64,000 nt of DNA from NCBI RefSeq assembly GCF_040546765.1, contig NZ_JBEPOK010000001.1:372001-436000 (forward strand), in the 5' to 3' direction. Shown piece after piece: positions 9,187 through 19,023 of this stretch. The position numbers and the translations under genes were made by a program. Within the stretch, counting starts at the first letter, position 1. Every line of letters starts with the position of its first letter. The DNA is from Arthrobacter sp. OAP107. GTDB taxonomy: Bacteria; Actinomycetota; Actinomycetes; Actinomycetales; Micrococcaceae. A model generated the notes under the pieces. It was not told where the DNA came from. It saw only the letters and a program-made list of their open reading frames with translations, and did not search any database.

Positions 9187-10387
9187 TCAGGGGCTCCTTC
9201 GTGTTAACACTGTCGGTCAGGTGCACGCCGATGTGCTGACCCAATTCTTCAAGCAGTCGGCCTGCTTCAGCTATACATATCTCTACTCTGCTTTCCAGCG
9301 CCGTCAGAGGGTAGACCTGCCCGAAACCCGACCCCTGCTGCTGTTCCGGCGAGAGCGTGGTGCGGCCGCAGACGGCGAGGACCGGCAGCCCGGCCGCGGC
9401 TGCCGCGCGGGCAACGCCCATGGGCGTCTTGCCGAGCAGGCTCTGTTCGTCGAGGCTGCCTTCGCCGGTGATCACCAGGTCTGCGCCGGCCAGCCGTTCA
9501 GCCAGCCGGGTGAATTCAAGCACGACGTCGATGCCGGGGCGGCGTGATGCCGCCAGTGCCGCGATGGCGGCGTAGCCCACGCCGCCGGCCGCTCCGGCAC
9601 CCGGCGCGTTGGCGGCCTTGACGGCCCGGGGGCCGATCTCCGCGGCAAGGACCTGGACGAAGTTGGCGAGGGCGGCGTCCAGTTCGCCAACGTCCGCGGG
9701 GGTGGCGCCCTTCTGCGGCCCGAAGATGGCCGCCGCTCCTTCCGGCCCGAGCAGCGGGTTGTCCACGTCGCTGGCGAGGACGAAGCGCGATTCCTCCAGC
9801 CTGGTGTCGAAGCCGGAGAAGTCGATGGCAGCGAGGTCGGCGAGGGCGGCGCCGCCGAGGGGGAGTTCGTTACCGGCGGCATCGAGCAGCCGGGCACCGA
9901 GGCCCTGCAGCACGCCCGCTCCGCCGTCGGTGTTGGCGCTGCCGCCGACGCCCAGAATGATCTGCCGGCAGCCGGCGTCGAGCGCCGCGCGGATCAGTTC
10001 ACCGGTGCCCAGGCTGCTGGCAGTCCTGGCGGAAGCGGAACCCGGCCGCCCGCCGTCGTTCTGGGAAAGAGCGGAGGGCGGCAGGACGGCGAGGCCGGAA
10101 GCTGCCGCCATTTCGATCACGGCTTCCCGGCCGCGGACCGCGAACTCCGCGGCCAGCGGCTGCCCGGTGGGGCCGCTGACCACGGCGCGGCGGCGGGTGA
10201 AGCCGGAGCCGACGGCGGCGTCGAGGGTGCCCTCGCCGCCGTCGGCCACGGGAATCCGCAGTACCTCAAGGGTTTCGGACTGGCCCGCTGTGGCGGAGCC
10301 CTTCCGGAGCCCTTCTTCAAGGTGCCGGGCGACGTCCGGGGCGGAGAGCGAGCCCTTGAACTTGTCCGGCGCGATCACGATGCGCAT
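9179..10387 (-). CDS. glxK: Glycerate kinase
   Basis: This 402-residue GarK/GlxK-family kinase phosphorylates D-glycerate, the last step from glyoxylate to glycolysis. Markers are the N-terminus MRIVIAPDKFKGSLSA, IPVADGGEGTLDAAVG, LGVGGSANTDGGAGVLQGLGA and ITGEGSLDEQSLLGKTPMGVA. A low-complexity insert near residues 110-120 lengthens it slightly over the usual ~380. It overlaps allB by 8 bp and lies about 50 bp after gcl. The ribosome site is weak (AGATAGG), so translation may depend on readthrough from gcl. Confidence 0.93.
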   Translation of the reverse strand: MRIVIAPDKFKGSLSAPDVARHLEEGLRKGSATAGQSETLEVLRIPVADGGEGTLDAAVGSGFTRRRAVVSGPTGQPLAAEFAVRGREAVIEMAAASGLAVLPPSALSQNDGGRPGSASARTASSLGTGELIRAALDAGCRQIILGVGGSANTDGGAGVLQGLGARLLDAAGNELPLGGAALADLAAIDFSGFDTRLEESRFVLASDVDNPLLGPEGAAAIFGPQKGATPADVGELDAALANFVQVLAAEIGPRAVKAANAPGAGAAGGVGYAAIAALAASRRPGIDVVLEFTRLAERLAGADLVITGEGSLDEQSLLGKTPMGVARAAAAAGLPVLAVCGRTTLSPEQQQGSGFGQVYPLTALESRVEICIAEAGRLLEELGQHIGVHLTDSVNTKEPLNV

Positions 10388-10435
10388 TGCTTGCCTATCT
10401 TCGGTACTTTTTGGTGCAGCTGGATTTGGACTGGT

Positions 10436-12214
<1,779 letters not shown>

Positions 12215-12278
12215 GGTGTGCTCCTAAAAAGTCTGTGTTTTGCCCGGTTCGGGGCGGAATTTGGGTGTGCTGGGGGAG

Positions 12279-12304
12279 CCGCCGTCGTTTGTGTACGACG
12301 GCGG
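12279..12304. terminator. Hairpin downstream of glxR
   Basis: A perfect 10-bp stem (CCGCCGTCGT 12279-12288, loop 12289-12294, partner 12295-12304) lies about 45 bp beyond the glxR stop and before gcl on the minus strand. There is no clear U-tract, so it may be a weak terminator or an attenuating hairpin within the run. Confidence 0.5.
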
Positions 12305-12347
12305 ATGCCCGGTTTTGCTTGTTCTGTCCGGTTCTTACCGGCCCGGC

Positions 12348-13226
12348 TTACTTCCGGCCGCTGAGCTGCAGGACCTGCTTGAAGAGTCCCGAGTGGTCCA
12401 GGCCGCCGTCGCCCTGGTTGACGGTGGCGGCGACGAGCTGGGCGACGACGGCGCCGAGCGGGATGGAGACGTTGGCTTCGCGGGCCGCGGAGGTGACGAT
12501 GCCCAGGTCCTTGTGGTGCAGGGCGAGGCGGAAGCCGGGGTCGAAGTTGCGGTCGAGCATCTTCTGGCCCTTCTGGTCGAGGACCTTGGAGCCGGCCAGG
12601 CCGCCGCCGAGGACCTTGAGGGCGGCGTCGGTGTCCACGCCGTAGGCCTCGAGGAAGGCGATGGCCTCGCCGAGGACCTCGATGTTGACGGCGACGATCA
12701 GCTGGTTGGCAGCCTTGACGGTCTGGCCGGAGCCGGAGGGGCCGACGTGGACGATGGTCTTGCCGACGGCGTTAAGGACGTCCTGGGCTGCCTCGAAGTC
12801 TGCCTTCTCGCCGCCGACCATGATGGAGAGGACGGCGTCGATGGCGCCCTGTTCGCCGCCGGAGACCGGGGCGTCGAGGGGGCGGATGCCGGCTGCGGTG
12901 GCTTCTTCCGAGAGTCGCTTGGCGACGTCGGGGCGGATGCTGGAGGCGTCGATCCAGAGGGTGCCCTGCTTGGCGTTGGCGAAGACACCGTCGGGGCCGC
13001 TGACGACGCCTTCGACGTCGGGGGAGTCCGGCACCATGGTGATGACGACGTCGGCGTCCTTGACGGCGTCAGCGATGCTGGAGGCACCCTTGCCGCCTTC
13101 GGAGACGAGCTTGTCGATCTTGTCCTGGCTGCGGTTGAAGCCGGTGACGTTGTGGCCGGCCTTGACGAGGTTGATGGCCATGGGCAGGCCCATGATTCCG
13201 AGTCCGATGACTGCAACGTTGCTCAT
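12348..13226 (-). CDS. glxR: 2-hydroxy-3-oxopropionate (tartronate semialdehyde) reductase
   Basis: This 292-residue beta-hydroxyacid dehydrogenase reduces tartronate semialdehyde to D-glycerate with NAD(P)H. VAVIGLGIMGLPMAINL is the Rossmann fold at the N-terminus, DAPVSGGEQGAIDAVLSIMVGG the substrate motif and GQTVKAANQLIVAVNIE holds the catalytic Lys. I set the start at ATG 13226 (MSNVAVIG) after GGAAAAA; the open frame runs further upstream but only encodes low-complexity residues through a palindrome. Position between gcl and hyi fixes its role. Confidence 0.95.
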   Translation of the reverse strand: MSNVAVIGLGIMGLPMAINLVKAGHNVTGFNRSQDKIDKLVSEGGKGASSIADAVKDADVVITMVPDSPDVEGVVSGPDGVFANAKQGTLWIDASSIRPDVAKRLSEEATAAGIRPLDAPVSGGEQGAIDAVLSIMVGGEKADFEAAQDVLNAVGKTIVHVGPSGSGQTVKAANQLIVAVNIEVLGEAIAFLEAYGVDTDAALKVLGGGLAGSKVLDQKGQKMLDRNFDPGFRLALHHKDLGIVTSAAREANVSIPLGAVVAQLVAATVNQGDGGLDHSGLFKQVLQLSGRK

Positions 13227-13261
13227 TGTTTTTCCTTCACTGAAAGTCTGTGGGTGGCTTA

Positions 13262-13327
13262 CCCAACTAGCTCGCAGTAGATGTCGTTTTGAGGGTTCTA
13301 AACGACATCTACTGCTACTCAGTTGGG
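13262..13327. repeat. Imperfect 28-bp inverted repeat in the hyi-glxR gap
   Basis: Arms 13262-13289 (CCCAACTAGCTCGCAG...) and 13300-13327 are complementary apart from a few bases near the outer third; the inner 16 bp (GCAGTAGATGTCGTTT and its complement) are perfect. The loop is 10 nt. It fills the gap between hyi and glxR, so it sits inside a co-directional run rather than at its end. It is probably a dispersed palindromic element that can terminate or process the transcript. Confidence 0.8.
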
Positions 13328-13348
13328 CGGGCAGGTGCGGGTGGGTGG

Positions 13349-14149
13349 TTAGTTGGAAGCGTGTTCGCGGATGGCCCAGCTGAAGGCGGTTTCCTGCGGT
13401 TCCTTGTACTCGAGGCCGATGTAGCCGCCGTAGCCGAGTTCGCGGCTGCGGGCGATCCACTCGCCGAGGGGAAGCTCGCCGGTTCCGGGAGCCCCGCGGC
13501 CGGGGTTGTCGGCAATCTGGATGTGGCCGAAGTCCTTGGCGTGGTTTTCGATCACCGCGGCGACGTCGTCCCCGTTGACGGCCAGGTGGTAGAAGTCCGC
13601 GAGGAGCTTGACGTTCTGAGCGCCGGATTCCGCCTTGACCCGGGCGATCACACCGAGCGCGTCCTGGGCCTTGAGGAGCGGGTAGCGCGGGGCCCCGCTG
13701 ACGGGTTCGAGGAGGACGGTGCCGCCGATCCGGGCCACGCCTTCTGCAGCGGCGGCCAGGTTCCTGGCTGCCAGTTCGTCCTGTTCCTCCGGACTGGACT
13801 CCTCCTGGCGGTTGCCGTAGAGGGCGTTGAAGGCCTTGCAGCCGAGGCGCTCGCCGATGCCGGCGACGACGTCGATGTTGTCCTTGAACTCGCCTTCACG
13901 GCCCACCCAGGAGACCAGTCCGCGGTCGCCGCCGGGCATGTTGCCGGCGTTGAAGTTCAGGCCGGAGAGCTGGACGCCGGCGTCGGTGATGGCGCGCTCG
14001 AAGGCCGTGGTTTCGGCGTCGGAAGGGACTGAGCTCTCAAAGGGCCACCAGAACTCGACGGCGTCAAAACCGGCCGCCTTCGCGGCTGCGGGGCGCTCGA
14101 GCAGGGGCAGCTCCGTCAGGAGGATGGAGCAGTTCACTGTGTACGTCAT
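13349..14149 (-). CDS. hyi: Hydroxypyruvate isomerase
   Basis: This 266-residue xylose-isomerase-like TIM-barrel protein interconverts hydroxypyruvate and tartronate semialdehyde. Typical blocks are FDAVEFWWPFESS, GLNFNAGNMPGGDRGLVSW, VLLEPVSGAPRYPLL, LLADFYHLAVNGDD and HIQIADNPGRGAPGTGELPLG. ATG 14149 follows GGAAGGA. It is the first gene of the glyoxylate run hyi-glxR-gcl-glxK-allB. The upstream region holds an AT-rich GAATTTAGATTC near 14223-14234, the best candidate for a regulator site, but I cannot name the regulator. Confidence 0.94.
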   Translation of the reverse strand: MTYTVNCSILLTELPLLERPAAAKAAGFDAVEFWWPFESSVPSDAETTAFERAITDAGVQLSGLNFNAGNMPGGDRGLVSWVGREGEFKDNIDVVAGIGERLGCKAFNALYGNRQEESSPEEQDELAARNLAAAAEGVARIGGTVLLEPVSGAPRYPLLKAQDALGVIARVKAESGAQNVKLLADFYHLAVNGDDVAAVIENHAKDFGHIQIADNPGRGAPGTGELPLGEWIARSRELGYGGYIGLEYKEPQETAFSWAIREHASN

Positions 14150-14318
14150 CGTAGGTCCTTCCGGGGAGGGGCTTTGATCTATCTTCCCTGCTTCTCGGCT
14201 CTTCCGCCGTTTCCGCTTTGTGGAATTTAGATTCTGCTTTATGAAAAGTGTAGGGAAGGGGGGCCGGGGTAGTCAAGGGGAGCTGGGGCCGCGCCAATAC
14301 TCCGAGTGTGGAAACGCA

Positions 14319-14351
14319 GGAAGGGCCGGCACCCGAGGTGCCGGCCCTTCC
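14319..14351. terminator. Strong hairpin downstream of the SRPBCC gene
   Basis: A perfect 15-bp stem (GGAAGGGCCGGCACC 14319-14333, loop CGA, partner 14337-14351) lies 33 bp beyond the stop of the minus-strand SRPBCC gene and before the hyi promoter region. It should end the arsR-SRPBCC transcript. Confidence 0.75.
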
Positions 14352-14383
14352 CGATTTTGCGGTCTGTAGTTGTGGTTGCTGCC

Positions 14384-14797
14384 TTACGCTCGCGCTGCGT
14401 CGACCAGCACACCGTCGATCCGGGACAGTACCCCGGGCCAGCCGTTGCCCATGCCGTCGAAGGCCTGCTGGCCCATGGGGGTGTCGAGCTGGAAACCCGC
14501 ATGCTCGAGGTGCAAAACGGTCCCGTCCCCGACGGTCTCGAGCGTCCATGTGACGGTGGTGTCCAGGCCGCCCTCGGCGAACAGGAAGCTGATGGAGGCG
14601 CCGGGGCGGACGCTGAGAACTTCGCACTGCTGCGTTCCCCAGGCGCCCATGTCCATGGTGAAGCGGTGCCCGGCCGTCGGGGCAATGTCTCCCGGCGCCC
14701 ACCAGCGCGCGAGCAGGTCCGGCGTCGTGAGCGCCTTCCAGACGGCCTCGGGCGGGTGCGGAAAATGCCGCGTGAGGCGGATCGTGTTCTCGGTCAT
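14384..14797 (-). CDS. SRPBCC/AHSA1-domain protein
   Basis: This 137-residue protein covers one START-like SRPBCC fold: HFPHPPEAVWKALTTPDLLARWWAPGD at the N-terminus, then TWTLETVGDGTVLHLEHAGF and GWPGVLSRIDGVL. Such proteins bind small hydrophobic ligands; no substrate can be inferred. ATG 14797 follows GAGGAG and overlaps the stop of the upstream ArsR gene by 4 bp. ArsR-SRPBCC pairs are common in actinobacteria, and the SRPBCC protein is usually the co-regulated partner. Confidence 0.9.
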   Translation of the reverse strand: MTENTIRLTRHFPHPPEAVWKALTTPDLLARWWAPGDIAPTAGHRFTMDMGAWGTQQCEVLSVRPGASISFLFAEGGLDTTVTWTLETVGDGTVLHLEHAGFQLDTPMGQQAFDGMGNGWPGVLSRIDGVLVDAARA

Positions 14798-15108
14798 GAT
14801 GGGTTCTCCTCATCCAGTAGGTTGCCCAGCGCATCAAGGCGCCGGTTCCAGTAGTGCTCGTAGTGCTTCAGCCAGCCGCCCACCTCAGCCAGGCCGGCGG
14901 CCTGAAGGTGGTAAATGCGGTGCCTGCCATGCCGCTCTTCCCGGACGAGCCCCGCCCCGCGAAGCACTGCGAGGTGTTCCGACGCCGCGGAGCGGCTCTG
15001 TTCGAGCAGGTCCGTGAGGTCACCGGCAGTCCGCGGCCCGTTCCGGAGCTCGTCAAGGATGGTGCGCCGTGCCGGGTTGGCCAGGGCGCCGAAGATGTCG
15101 GGAAGCAC
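14794..15108 (-). CDS. ArsR-family winged-helix transcriptional regulator
   Basis: This regulator is about 104 residues if translated from GTG 15108 (VLPDIFGALANPARRTILDELR), where the family fold starts. The winged helix includes TAGDLTDLLEQSRSAASEHLAVLRGAGLVREERHGRHRIYHL; there is no ArsR metal CxC motif. The open frame extends upstream to 15261 only through a repeat. A -10-like TATTCT (minus strand, 15115-15120) sits 6 nt before GTG with no ribosome site, so the mRNA is probably leaderless. It is the first gene of a two-gene operon with SRPBCC. Confidence 0.88.
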   Translation of the reverse strand: MLPDIFGALANPARRTILDELRNGPRTAGDLTDLLEQSRSAASEHLAVLRGAGLVREERHGRHRIYHLQAAGLAEVGGWLKHYEHYWNRRLDALGNLLDEENPS

Positions 15109-15114
15109 GTCTGC

Positions 15115-15143
15115 AGAATATGTCGGAAATTTCCGAAATGAAA
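15115..15143 (-). promoter_or_regulatory. arsR promoter with palindromic operator in the spacer
   Basis: Reading the minus strand, TTTCAT (15138-15143), a 17-bp spacer and TATTCT (15115-15120) lead to GTG 15108. The spacer contains a perfect 14-bp palindrome, TCGGAAATTTCCGA (15123-15136), the right place and symmetry for an ArsR dimer to repress its own operon. Confidence 0.6.
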
Positions 15144-15146
15144 GCC

Positions 15147-15258
15147 CCGACCGGGCAAATCTGCACCACTTTCGACGCCGTCCGGGGCCGGCTCCCGCGC
15201 TATTCCGACGGCGGCTTCCGCGGCCGCGCCGTAAAGTGGTGCAGATCTGCCGGGTCGG
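15147..15258. repeat. Inverted-repeat element of about 112 bp
   Basis: Arms of 26 bp (15147-15172 and 15233-15258) match with two differences around the core ATCTGCACCACTTT; a GC-rich 60-nt centre separates them. It lies directly upstream of the arsR promoter. No open frame inside looks real. The compact structure resembles a palindromic miniature element. Confidence 0.7.
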
Positions 15259-15296
15259 CAACCAGGAAGAGGTAAAAGCCCCTGTTTCGCGGGGCT

Positions 15297-15363
15297 CCGG
15301 GCTCGTAAAATAAAAGGTGGGGCCGACGGCAAGAGCCCCGGAGAGCGATCCTTACGAGCCCGG
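15297..15363. repeat. 12-bp inverted repeat with 43-nt loop
   Basis: CCGGGCTCGTAA (15297-15308) is exactly complementary to 15352-15363. It sits in the gap between arsR and the small ORF at 15489, next to the larger element at 15147-15258. The remaining bases of this gap hold nothing else I recognise. Confidence 0.55.
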
Positions 15364-15488
15364 GGTGCCTTCCCAACCGCCGCCGGCCCTTACGAATGCC
15401 GTCAGTCAATGCCGCACGCCAGGTTCCGATCCGGTCACGCTCGGGCAACAACTCTTCCCGCAAGATCACGGCCATGTGACCATTGGGC

Positions 15489-15695
15489 ATGAGCGACGAA
15501 CTTATGGCGGCGGCACCCTCCGGCGGTGGCGCTCCCCGTATTCAAACGGCCGGACTGATTCACTCCGAAGGCTCCGAGGCAACACGCAAGATGCGCGAGC
15601 AGGCCAAACGGCGCCGGGAAGCAGAAGCGAAACTGCAGCTGCACCTGATGGAAACACGCAACAAGTCAACCGGAACACCGGATCCCGCACTCTGA
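15489..15695 (+). CDS. Small hypothetical protein
   Basis: A 68-residue product (MSDELMAAAPSGGGAPRIQ...) with a charged, probably helical middle (KMREQAKRRREAEAKLQLHL). I do not recognise a family. Support comes from its place: it ends 35 bp before a strong hairpin at 15730-15774 shared with a convergent gene. The ribosome site is poor. It could also be non-coding spacer. Confidence 0.4.
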   Translation: MSDELMAAAPSGGGAPRIQTAGLIHSEGSEATRKMREQAKRRREAEAKLQLHLMETRNKSTGTPDPAL

Positions 15696-15729
15696 CAGTG
15701 CATCCTGACAGCAGCCGGAACTACACAGA

Positions 15730-15774
15730 ACAGCAATCACGGCGACACCATTCGGGTGCCGCCGTGATTGCTGT
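15730..15774. terminator. Bidirectional terminator hairpin
   Basis: A 20-bp stem with one G:U-type mismatch (15730-15749 with 15755-15774, loop ATTCG) lies between the small plus-strand ORF and the end of the convergent SRPBCC gene (stop at 15781). Confidence 0.75.
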
Positions 15775-15780
15775 CCAGGG

Positions 15781-16758
15781 TCAGTGCTGCCCGGAGGTGC
15801 CGCCCAGGGGCGGGACGGTGCCGGGGCCGCCGTCTTCCCATTCGGCCCGGTCTGCGGCGCTTCGGGTGTCGCTGGCCGCTGTTTCGTCCGAGTCGCCTTC
15901 GTCGTCAATCAGTCCGTTGGTCTGGTCGAACGGGTGGGCGATGTTCTTGTCCGTCAGCGGGGAGCCTGCGTCTGCCGCGGTTCCCCCGGCCACGCCCGCA
16001 GCGGTCCCGCCGGCAACGGTGCCCGCCGCGGTCCCACCGGAGAAGCCCGGGGTGTCGGTCGTATCGGTGACAACGGTCGTTTCGGTGTCTACCGGGACAA
16101 CTGCTTCATCGACGACAGCGGCTTCGTCCACGACGTACACGGTGTCGGCATCCTTGTCCTTGCCGCCGGCAGCGACGGCCGCTGCCGCGCCTGCTGCCGC
16201 CGCCACTCCGGCCGCCGCCGCAACCTTGCCGGAGACGCCCGCCTTGCCGCTGTCGCCGAGCGACCCGGCCGCGTGCTCGACGCCCGGTGTGCCCACTGAG
16301 CCGCCTTCGTTGACCGAACCCCGCCAGGCGCCGCTGGCGTAGCCTTCGTCCTCGATGAATTCCTTGAACTTTTTGAGGTCGGCCTCGGCCTGGCGCTCCA
16401 CGACGTGCAGCTTGTCGCCGATCTTCTCCACGACCCCTTCGGGTTCGTAGTCGATGAACAGCTTGATGGAAGTCTGGCCGCCGCCAACGTCTTCAAACTC
16501 CACGGAGCCGGCGTTGGTGGCACCCTCGGTGGCGGCCCAGGCGACCTTCTGGTCCGGCTTCTGCTCGAGGATCCGAGCCTCCCACTTGCGCTTTACGCCC
16601 GCGATCTCGGCCACCCACTCGAGCCGGTCATCGCTGAGCTGCGTCACTTTCTTGACGCCGCCCATGAAGTGCGGAAAGTCTTCGAACTGGGTCCACTGGT
16701 TGTATGCCGTGCTGACCGGCACGTTCACCAGAATGCGCTTCTCAACCCTTGTGCTCAT
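15781..16758 (-). CDS. SRPBCC (polyketide cyclase-like) protein with long low-complexity tail
   Basis: This 325-residue protein has an SRPBCC fold in residues 1-150 (KRILVNVPVSTAYNQWTQFEDFPHFMGGV; KLFIDYEPEGVVEKIGDKL), the type seen in stress-induced actinobacterial proteins. Residues ~160-290 are low complexity: Ala/Gly-rich stretches, an acidic Val/Thr-rich patch (VYVVDEAAVVDEAVVPVDTETTVV) and Gly-Thr-Ala repeats. The end (DKNIAHPFDQTNGLIDDEGD) looks ordered. No signal peptide is visible. ATG 16758 follows GAAGGAG. The tail may be disordered or partner-binding; function unknown. Confidence 0.85.
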   Translation of the reverse strand: MSTRVEKRILVNVPVSTAYNQWTQFEDFPHFMGGVKKVTQLSDDRLEWVAEIAGVKRKWEARILEQKPDQKVAWAATEGATNAGSVEFEDVGGGQTSIKLFIDYEPEGVVEKIGDKLHVVERQAEADLKKFKEFIEDEGYASGAWRGSVNEGGSVGTPGVEHAAGSLGDSGKAGVSGKVAAAAGVAAAAGAAAAVAAGGKDKDADTVYVVDEAAVVDEAVVPVDTETTVVTDTTDTPGFSGGTAAGTVAGGTAAGVAGGTAADAGSPLTDKNIAHPFDQTNGLIDDEGDSDETAASDTRSAADRAEWEDGGPGTVPPLGGTSGQH

Positions 16759-16888
16759 AGTGTCTCCTTCGTCGAAGTGAACAGATGATGGTCCGGTAAT
16801 CCGAAGTCATCAGCATGCTTACTATATCTTCGACGGCGGAGCGTGGCCAGACCGGGCAGCGCCGGATTGGGGTGCGTGGGGGAAACAT

Positions 16889-16931
16889 GAAGCCTCCGCG
16901 CGAATCAAAAGGACTCAAGCGCGGAGGCTTC
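16889..16931. terminator. Terminator hairpin of the kinase gene
   Basis: A perfect 13-bp stem (GAAGCCTCCGCGC 16889-16901; partner 16919-16931) with a 17-nt loop lies about 100 bp downstream of the minus-strand kinase stop. Confidence 0.6.
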
Positions 16932-17029
16932 CAGCACTCCATTTTTGGGGGGAAAGAGGAGAGCTGGCACAAATGTACAGCCGGCGCGACTTCCGGGAAG
17001 CCAAATTCGGCCATTTCGGAAATTCTTGA

Positions 17030-17599
17030 CTAAACCTTGAGTCGCCGGTGCGGATCGACGGCGTTAACCAGCCTGGCGAGCACCTCGGCCGGGTTTCCGT
17101 GGGCGTCGATCATCACCATGTCCGCGTACTCGGGTAATGTCCGGTAGGCGGTCCGCAGGGCTGTCAGCTCGGCCACCGATTCCTCGTCCGTGCCGCGCGC
17201 GACGATCCGCCGGTGCGCGGTTTCGGGGCTCACGTCCAAGTGGAGGACCAAGTCGGGGACCGGCAGGGTCCGGAGCAGCCAGGGCAGAAGCCGTCCCCGG
17301 CGCAGGCCCTTCGCCTCGCGCAGCGCCAGCTGGCAGTGAAGGTGCCGGTCCATGACCACGAGCCCCTCGAAGCGCGATGCCCGGGCATGTGACACCAGCA
17401 CGTTGAACACCCGCAGGGCGGATTCCGCGGCGTCGGCCAGGCGGTCGGGCAGACGGATGCCGAAGCGGCTGCTGAGCAGCGACATCCGCCGCCGGCTCAG
17501 CAAAAGCGCGTTCCTGCCCTCTGCCCGGGCTGCCGCAACAAGGGAACGGGCCGCCGTCGTCTTTCCCGAACCGTCGATTCCTGTCAGAACAATGATCAT
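17030..17599 (-). CDS. Thymidylate-kinase-like P-loop kinase
   Basis: This 189-residue protein starts MIIVLTGIDGSGKTT, a Walker A P-loop placed as in thymidylate kinases, with VVMDRHLHCQLALR (DR-like motif), LVLHLDVSPETAHRRI and a LID-like RIVARGTDEES. ATG 17599 has a perfect AAGGAGG six bases upstream, which decides the start. It is a stand-alone gene. Whether it is a dTMP kinase is uncertain: the canonical TMP-binding residues are not clear and the family also contains nucleoside and sugar kinases. Confidence 0.8.
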   Translation of the reverse strand: MIIVLTGIDGSGKTTAARSLVAAARAEGRNALLLSRRRMSLLSSRFGIRLPDRLADAAESALRVFNVLVSHARASRFEGLVVMDRHLHCQLALREAKGLRRGRLLPWLLRTLPVPDLVLHLDVSPETAHRRIVARGTDEESVAELTALRTAYRTLPEYADMVMIDAHGNPAEVLARLVNAVDPHRRLKV

Positions 17600-17979
17600 G
17601 TGGCCTCCTTCCGTCCCCTGTCCAACGGCCGGGGGCCGGGCAACGTTGCGGCTTTGAGGCACACGTCACGCGGTTGGCTCCGGCTCGTAACGGGGTTGCA
17701 CCCCAAAACGCACGACGGCGGGGCCCGCCGGATCTTGCAGCGATCCTTCCGGAAAGTTGCGCCATTCTTGAGCGTGGCGGGGGACAGTATTCCGCAGGGG
17801 CCGTGCAGAAGCGCCGCGGCCCCGCAAGAGACTCCCGGTACGGAGATCACCATCACATGACCCCGAAACCCCACGGACTGGGACGGGCAGGCGCAATGGG
17901 GCACCGGCCCGTCCCCGGCTAGGTTCGTCGAAACCGGCGGCAGTAATCCAGGCGCCGCGGGAATTTCAGGGCAGCGGGA
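17600..17979. other. Intergenic region, no gene found
   Basis: About 380 bp between the kinase start and the PhzF stop. Open frames here overlap in all directions and none has a ribosome site or recognisable product. No convincing hairpin or repeat was seen. Confidence 0.5.
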
Positions 17980-18822
17980 CTACAGGAAGACGCTGCCGCG
18001 GATGACCGTGCGGCTGGTGCCGCCCACCCAGATGCTGTCGCCTTCGGTGGTGATGGTCAGCCGTCCGCCGCGGCCCAGGACAGTGCCCTGGCTGACGGTG
18101 TAATTGCCCTCCGCCACTCCTGAGCCGATCAGCCATTGTGCCAGCCCTGCGTTCAGGCTGCCGGTGACCGGGTCCTCCGGGATGTCCAGGCCGGGAACGA
18201 AGCCGCGCACCTCGAAGTCCGCCGGGCCTCCGTCGCCGTAGGCGCCGATCACACCCACGTTCAACTTCCCCATGGCCACGAAGTCGGGCACCAGGTCGAG
18301 CACCTGCCGGGCCGAGGCCAGCCGGATGCCGAGCCAGCCAGGGCCGTTGTCCACCCAGTTGCTGTCCAGCACCTGCTCGGCCGGAATGCCCAGACTGGCG
18401 ATCGCCTGCTCCAGCACCTCGGATTCCACGGGACCGGACCGGCGCAGCGGCGGGGCCTCGAAGAACTGTTCGTCCGCCGTCTGGCTGATCTTGACGAGCC
18501 CCACCTCGCATTCCTGCACGAGCTCGCCGGAACGCCTTGGCTGTCCGCCGTTCTCCAGCCACGCGTGCGCGGAGCCGAGGGTGGGGTGGCCCGCGAAGGG
18601 AAGCTCGGAGGCCGGCGTGAAGATCCGCAGCCGGTAGTCCGCCTCCGGCTGCGTGGGCTTCAGCAGGAAAGTGGTTTCGGAGAGGTTGGTCCAGTTGGCG
18701 AAGCTCTGCATCTGCTCGGCGGTCAGGCCGTCGGCATCATGGACGACAGCGACCGGGTTGCCGGGCTTTGGTCCGGGGGCAAAAACGTCGACCTGCGAGA
18801 AGGGATATTCGGTGGCGGCCAT
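17980..18822 (-). CDS. PhzF-family isomerase/epimerase
   Basis: This 280-residue protein of the diaminopimelate-epimerase-like fold opens FSQVDVFAPGPKPGNPVAVVHDADGL and contains NLSETTFLL with the catalytic Glu, FTPASELPFAGHPTLGSAHAW, and DPVTGSLNAGLAQWL. The family covers phenazine-pathway PhzF and many uncharacterised isomerases; no phenazine genes are near, so the substrate is unknown. The ribosome site is modest (AAGAG). Confidence 0.9.
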   Translation of the reverse strand: MAATEYPFSQVDVFAPGPKPGNPVAVVHDADGLTAEQMQSFANWTNLSETTFLLKPTQPEADYRLRIFTPASELPFAGHPTLGSAHAWLENGGQPRRSGELVQECEVGLVKISQTADEQFFEAPPLRRSGPVESEVLEQAIASLGIPAEQVLDSNWVDNGPGWLGIRLASARQVLDLVPDFVAMGKLNVGVIGAYGDGGPADFEVRGFVPGLDIPEDPVTGSLNAGLAQWLIGSGVAEGNYTVSQGTVLGRGGRLTITTEGDSIWVGGTSRTVIRGSVFL

Positions 18823-19023
18823 GCTGCTCTTTCTCTGGACTTCAATCTTCGGGGACTGCGGGCTCGGAGGTTACTCTGGCTCCGGCGAGCCCACGATTCA
18901 CGGTAGGCAGTAGCCCGGGCCGGGCACCAGAGCCAATCCGGGAAAGTGGTCTGCCCTGGGGATCTGCCTGGCCAGGGAATCTGCCTGCCCCGGGAAACTG
19001 CCCGGTGAACCGGCAGCACAGTC

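Noticed and set aside
12240..13280. 346-codon frame opposite glxR
   Set aside because: It is an antisense shadow of glxR, highly acidic and repetitive; glxR has clear motifs and a ribosome site.
15200..15490. 96-codon minus-strand frame upstream of arsR
   Set aside because: It runs through the inverted-repeat element, has an Arg/Pro-rich composition typical of chance GC-rich frames, and shows no ribosome site or family motif.
18900..19020. Repeated TCTGCC/CTGCCC words before the PhzF gene
   Set aside because: The units are short and irregular, so they do not make a convincing tandem repeat.
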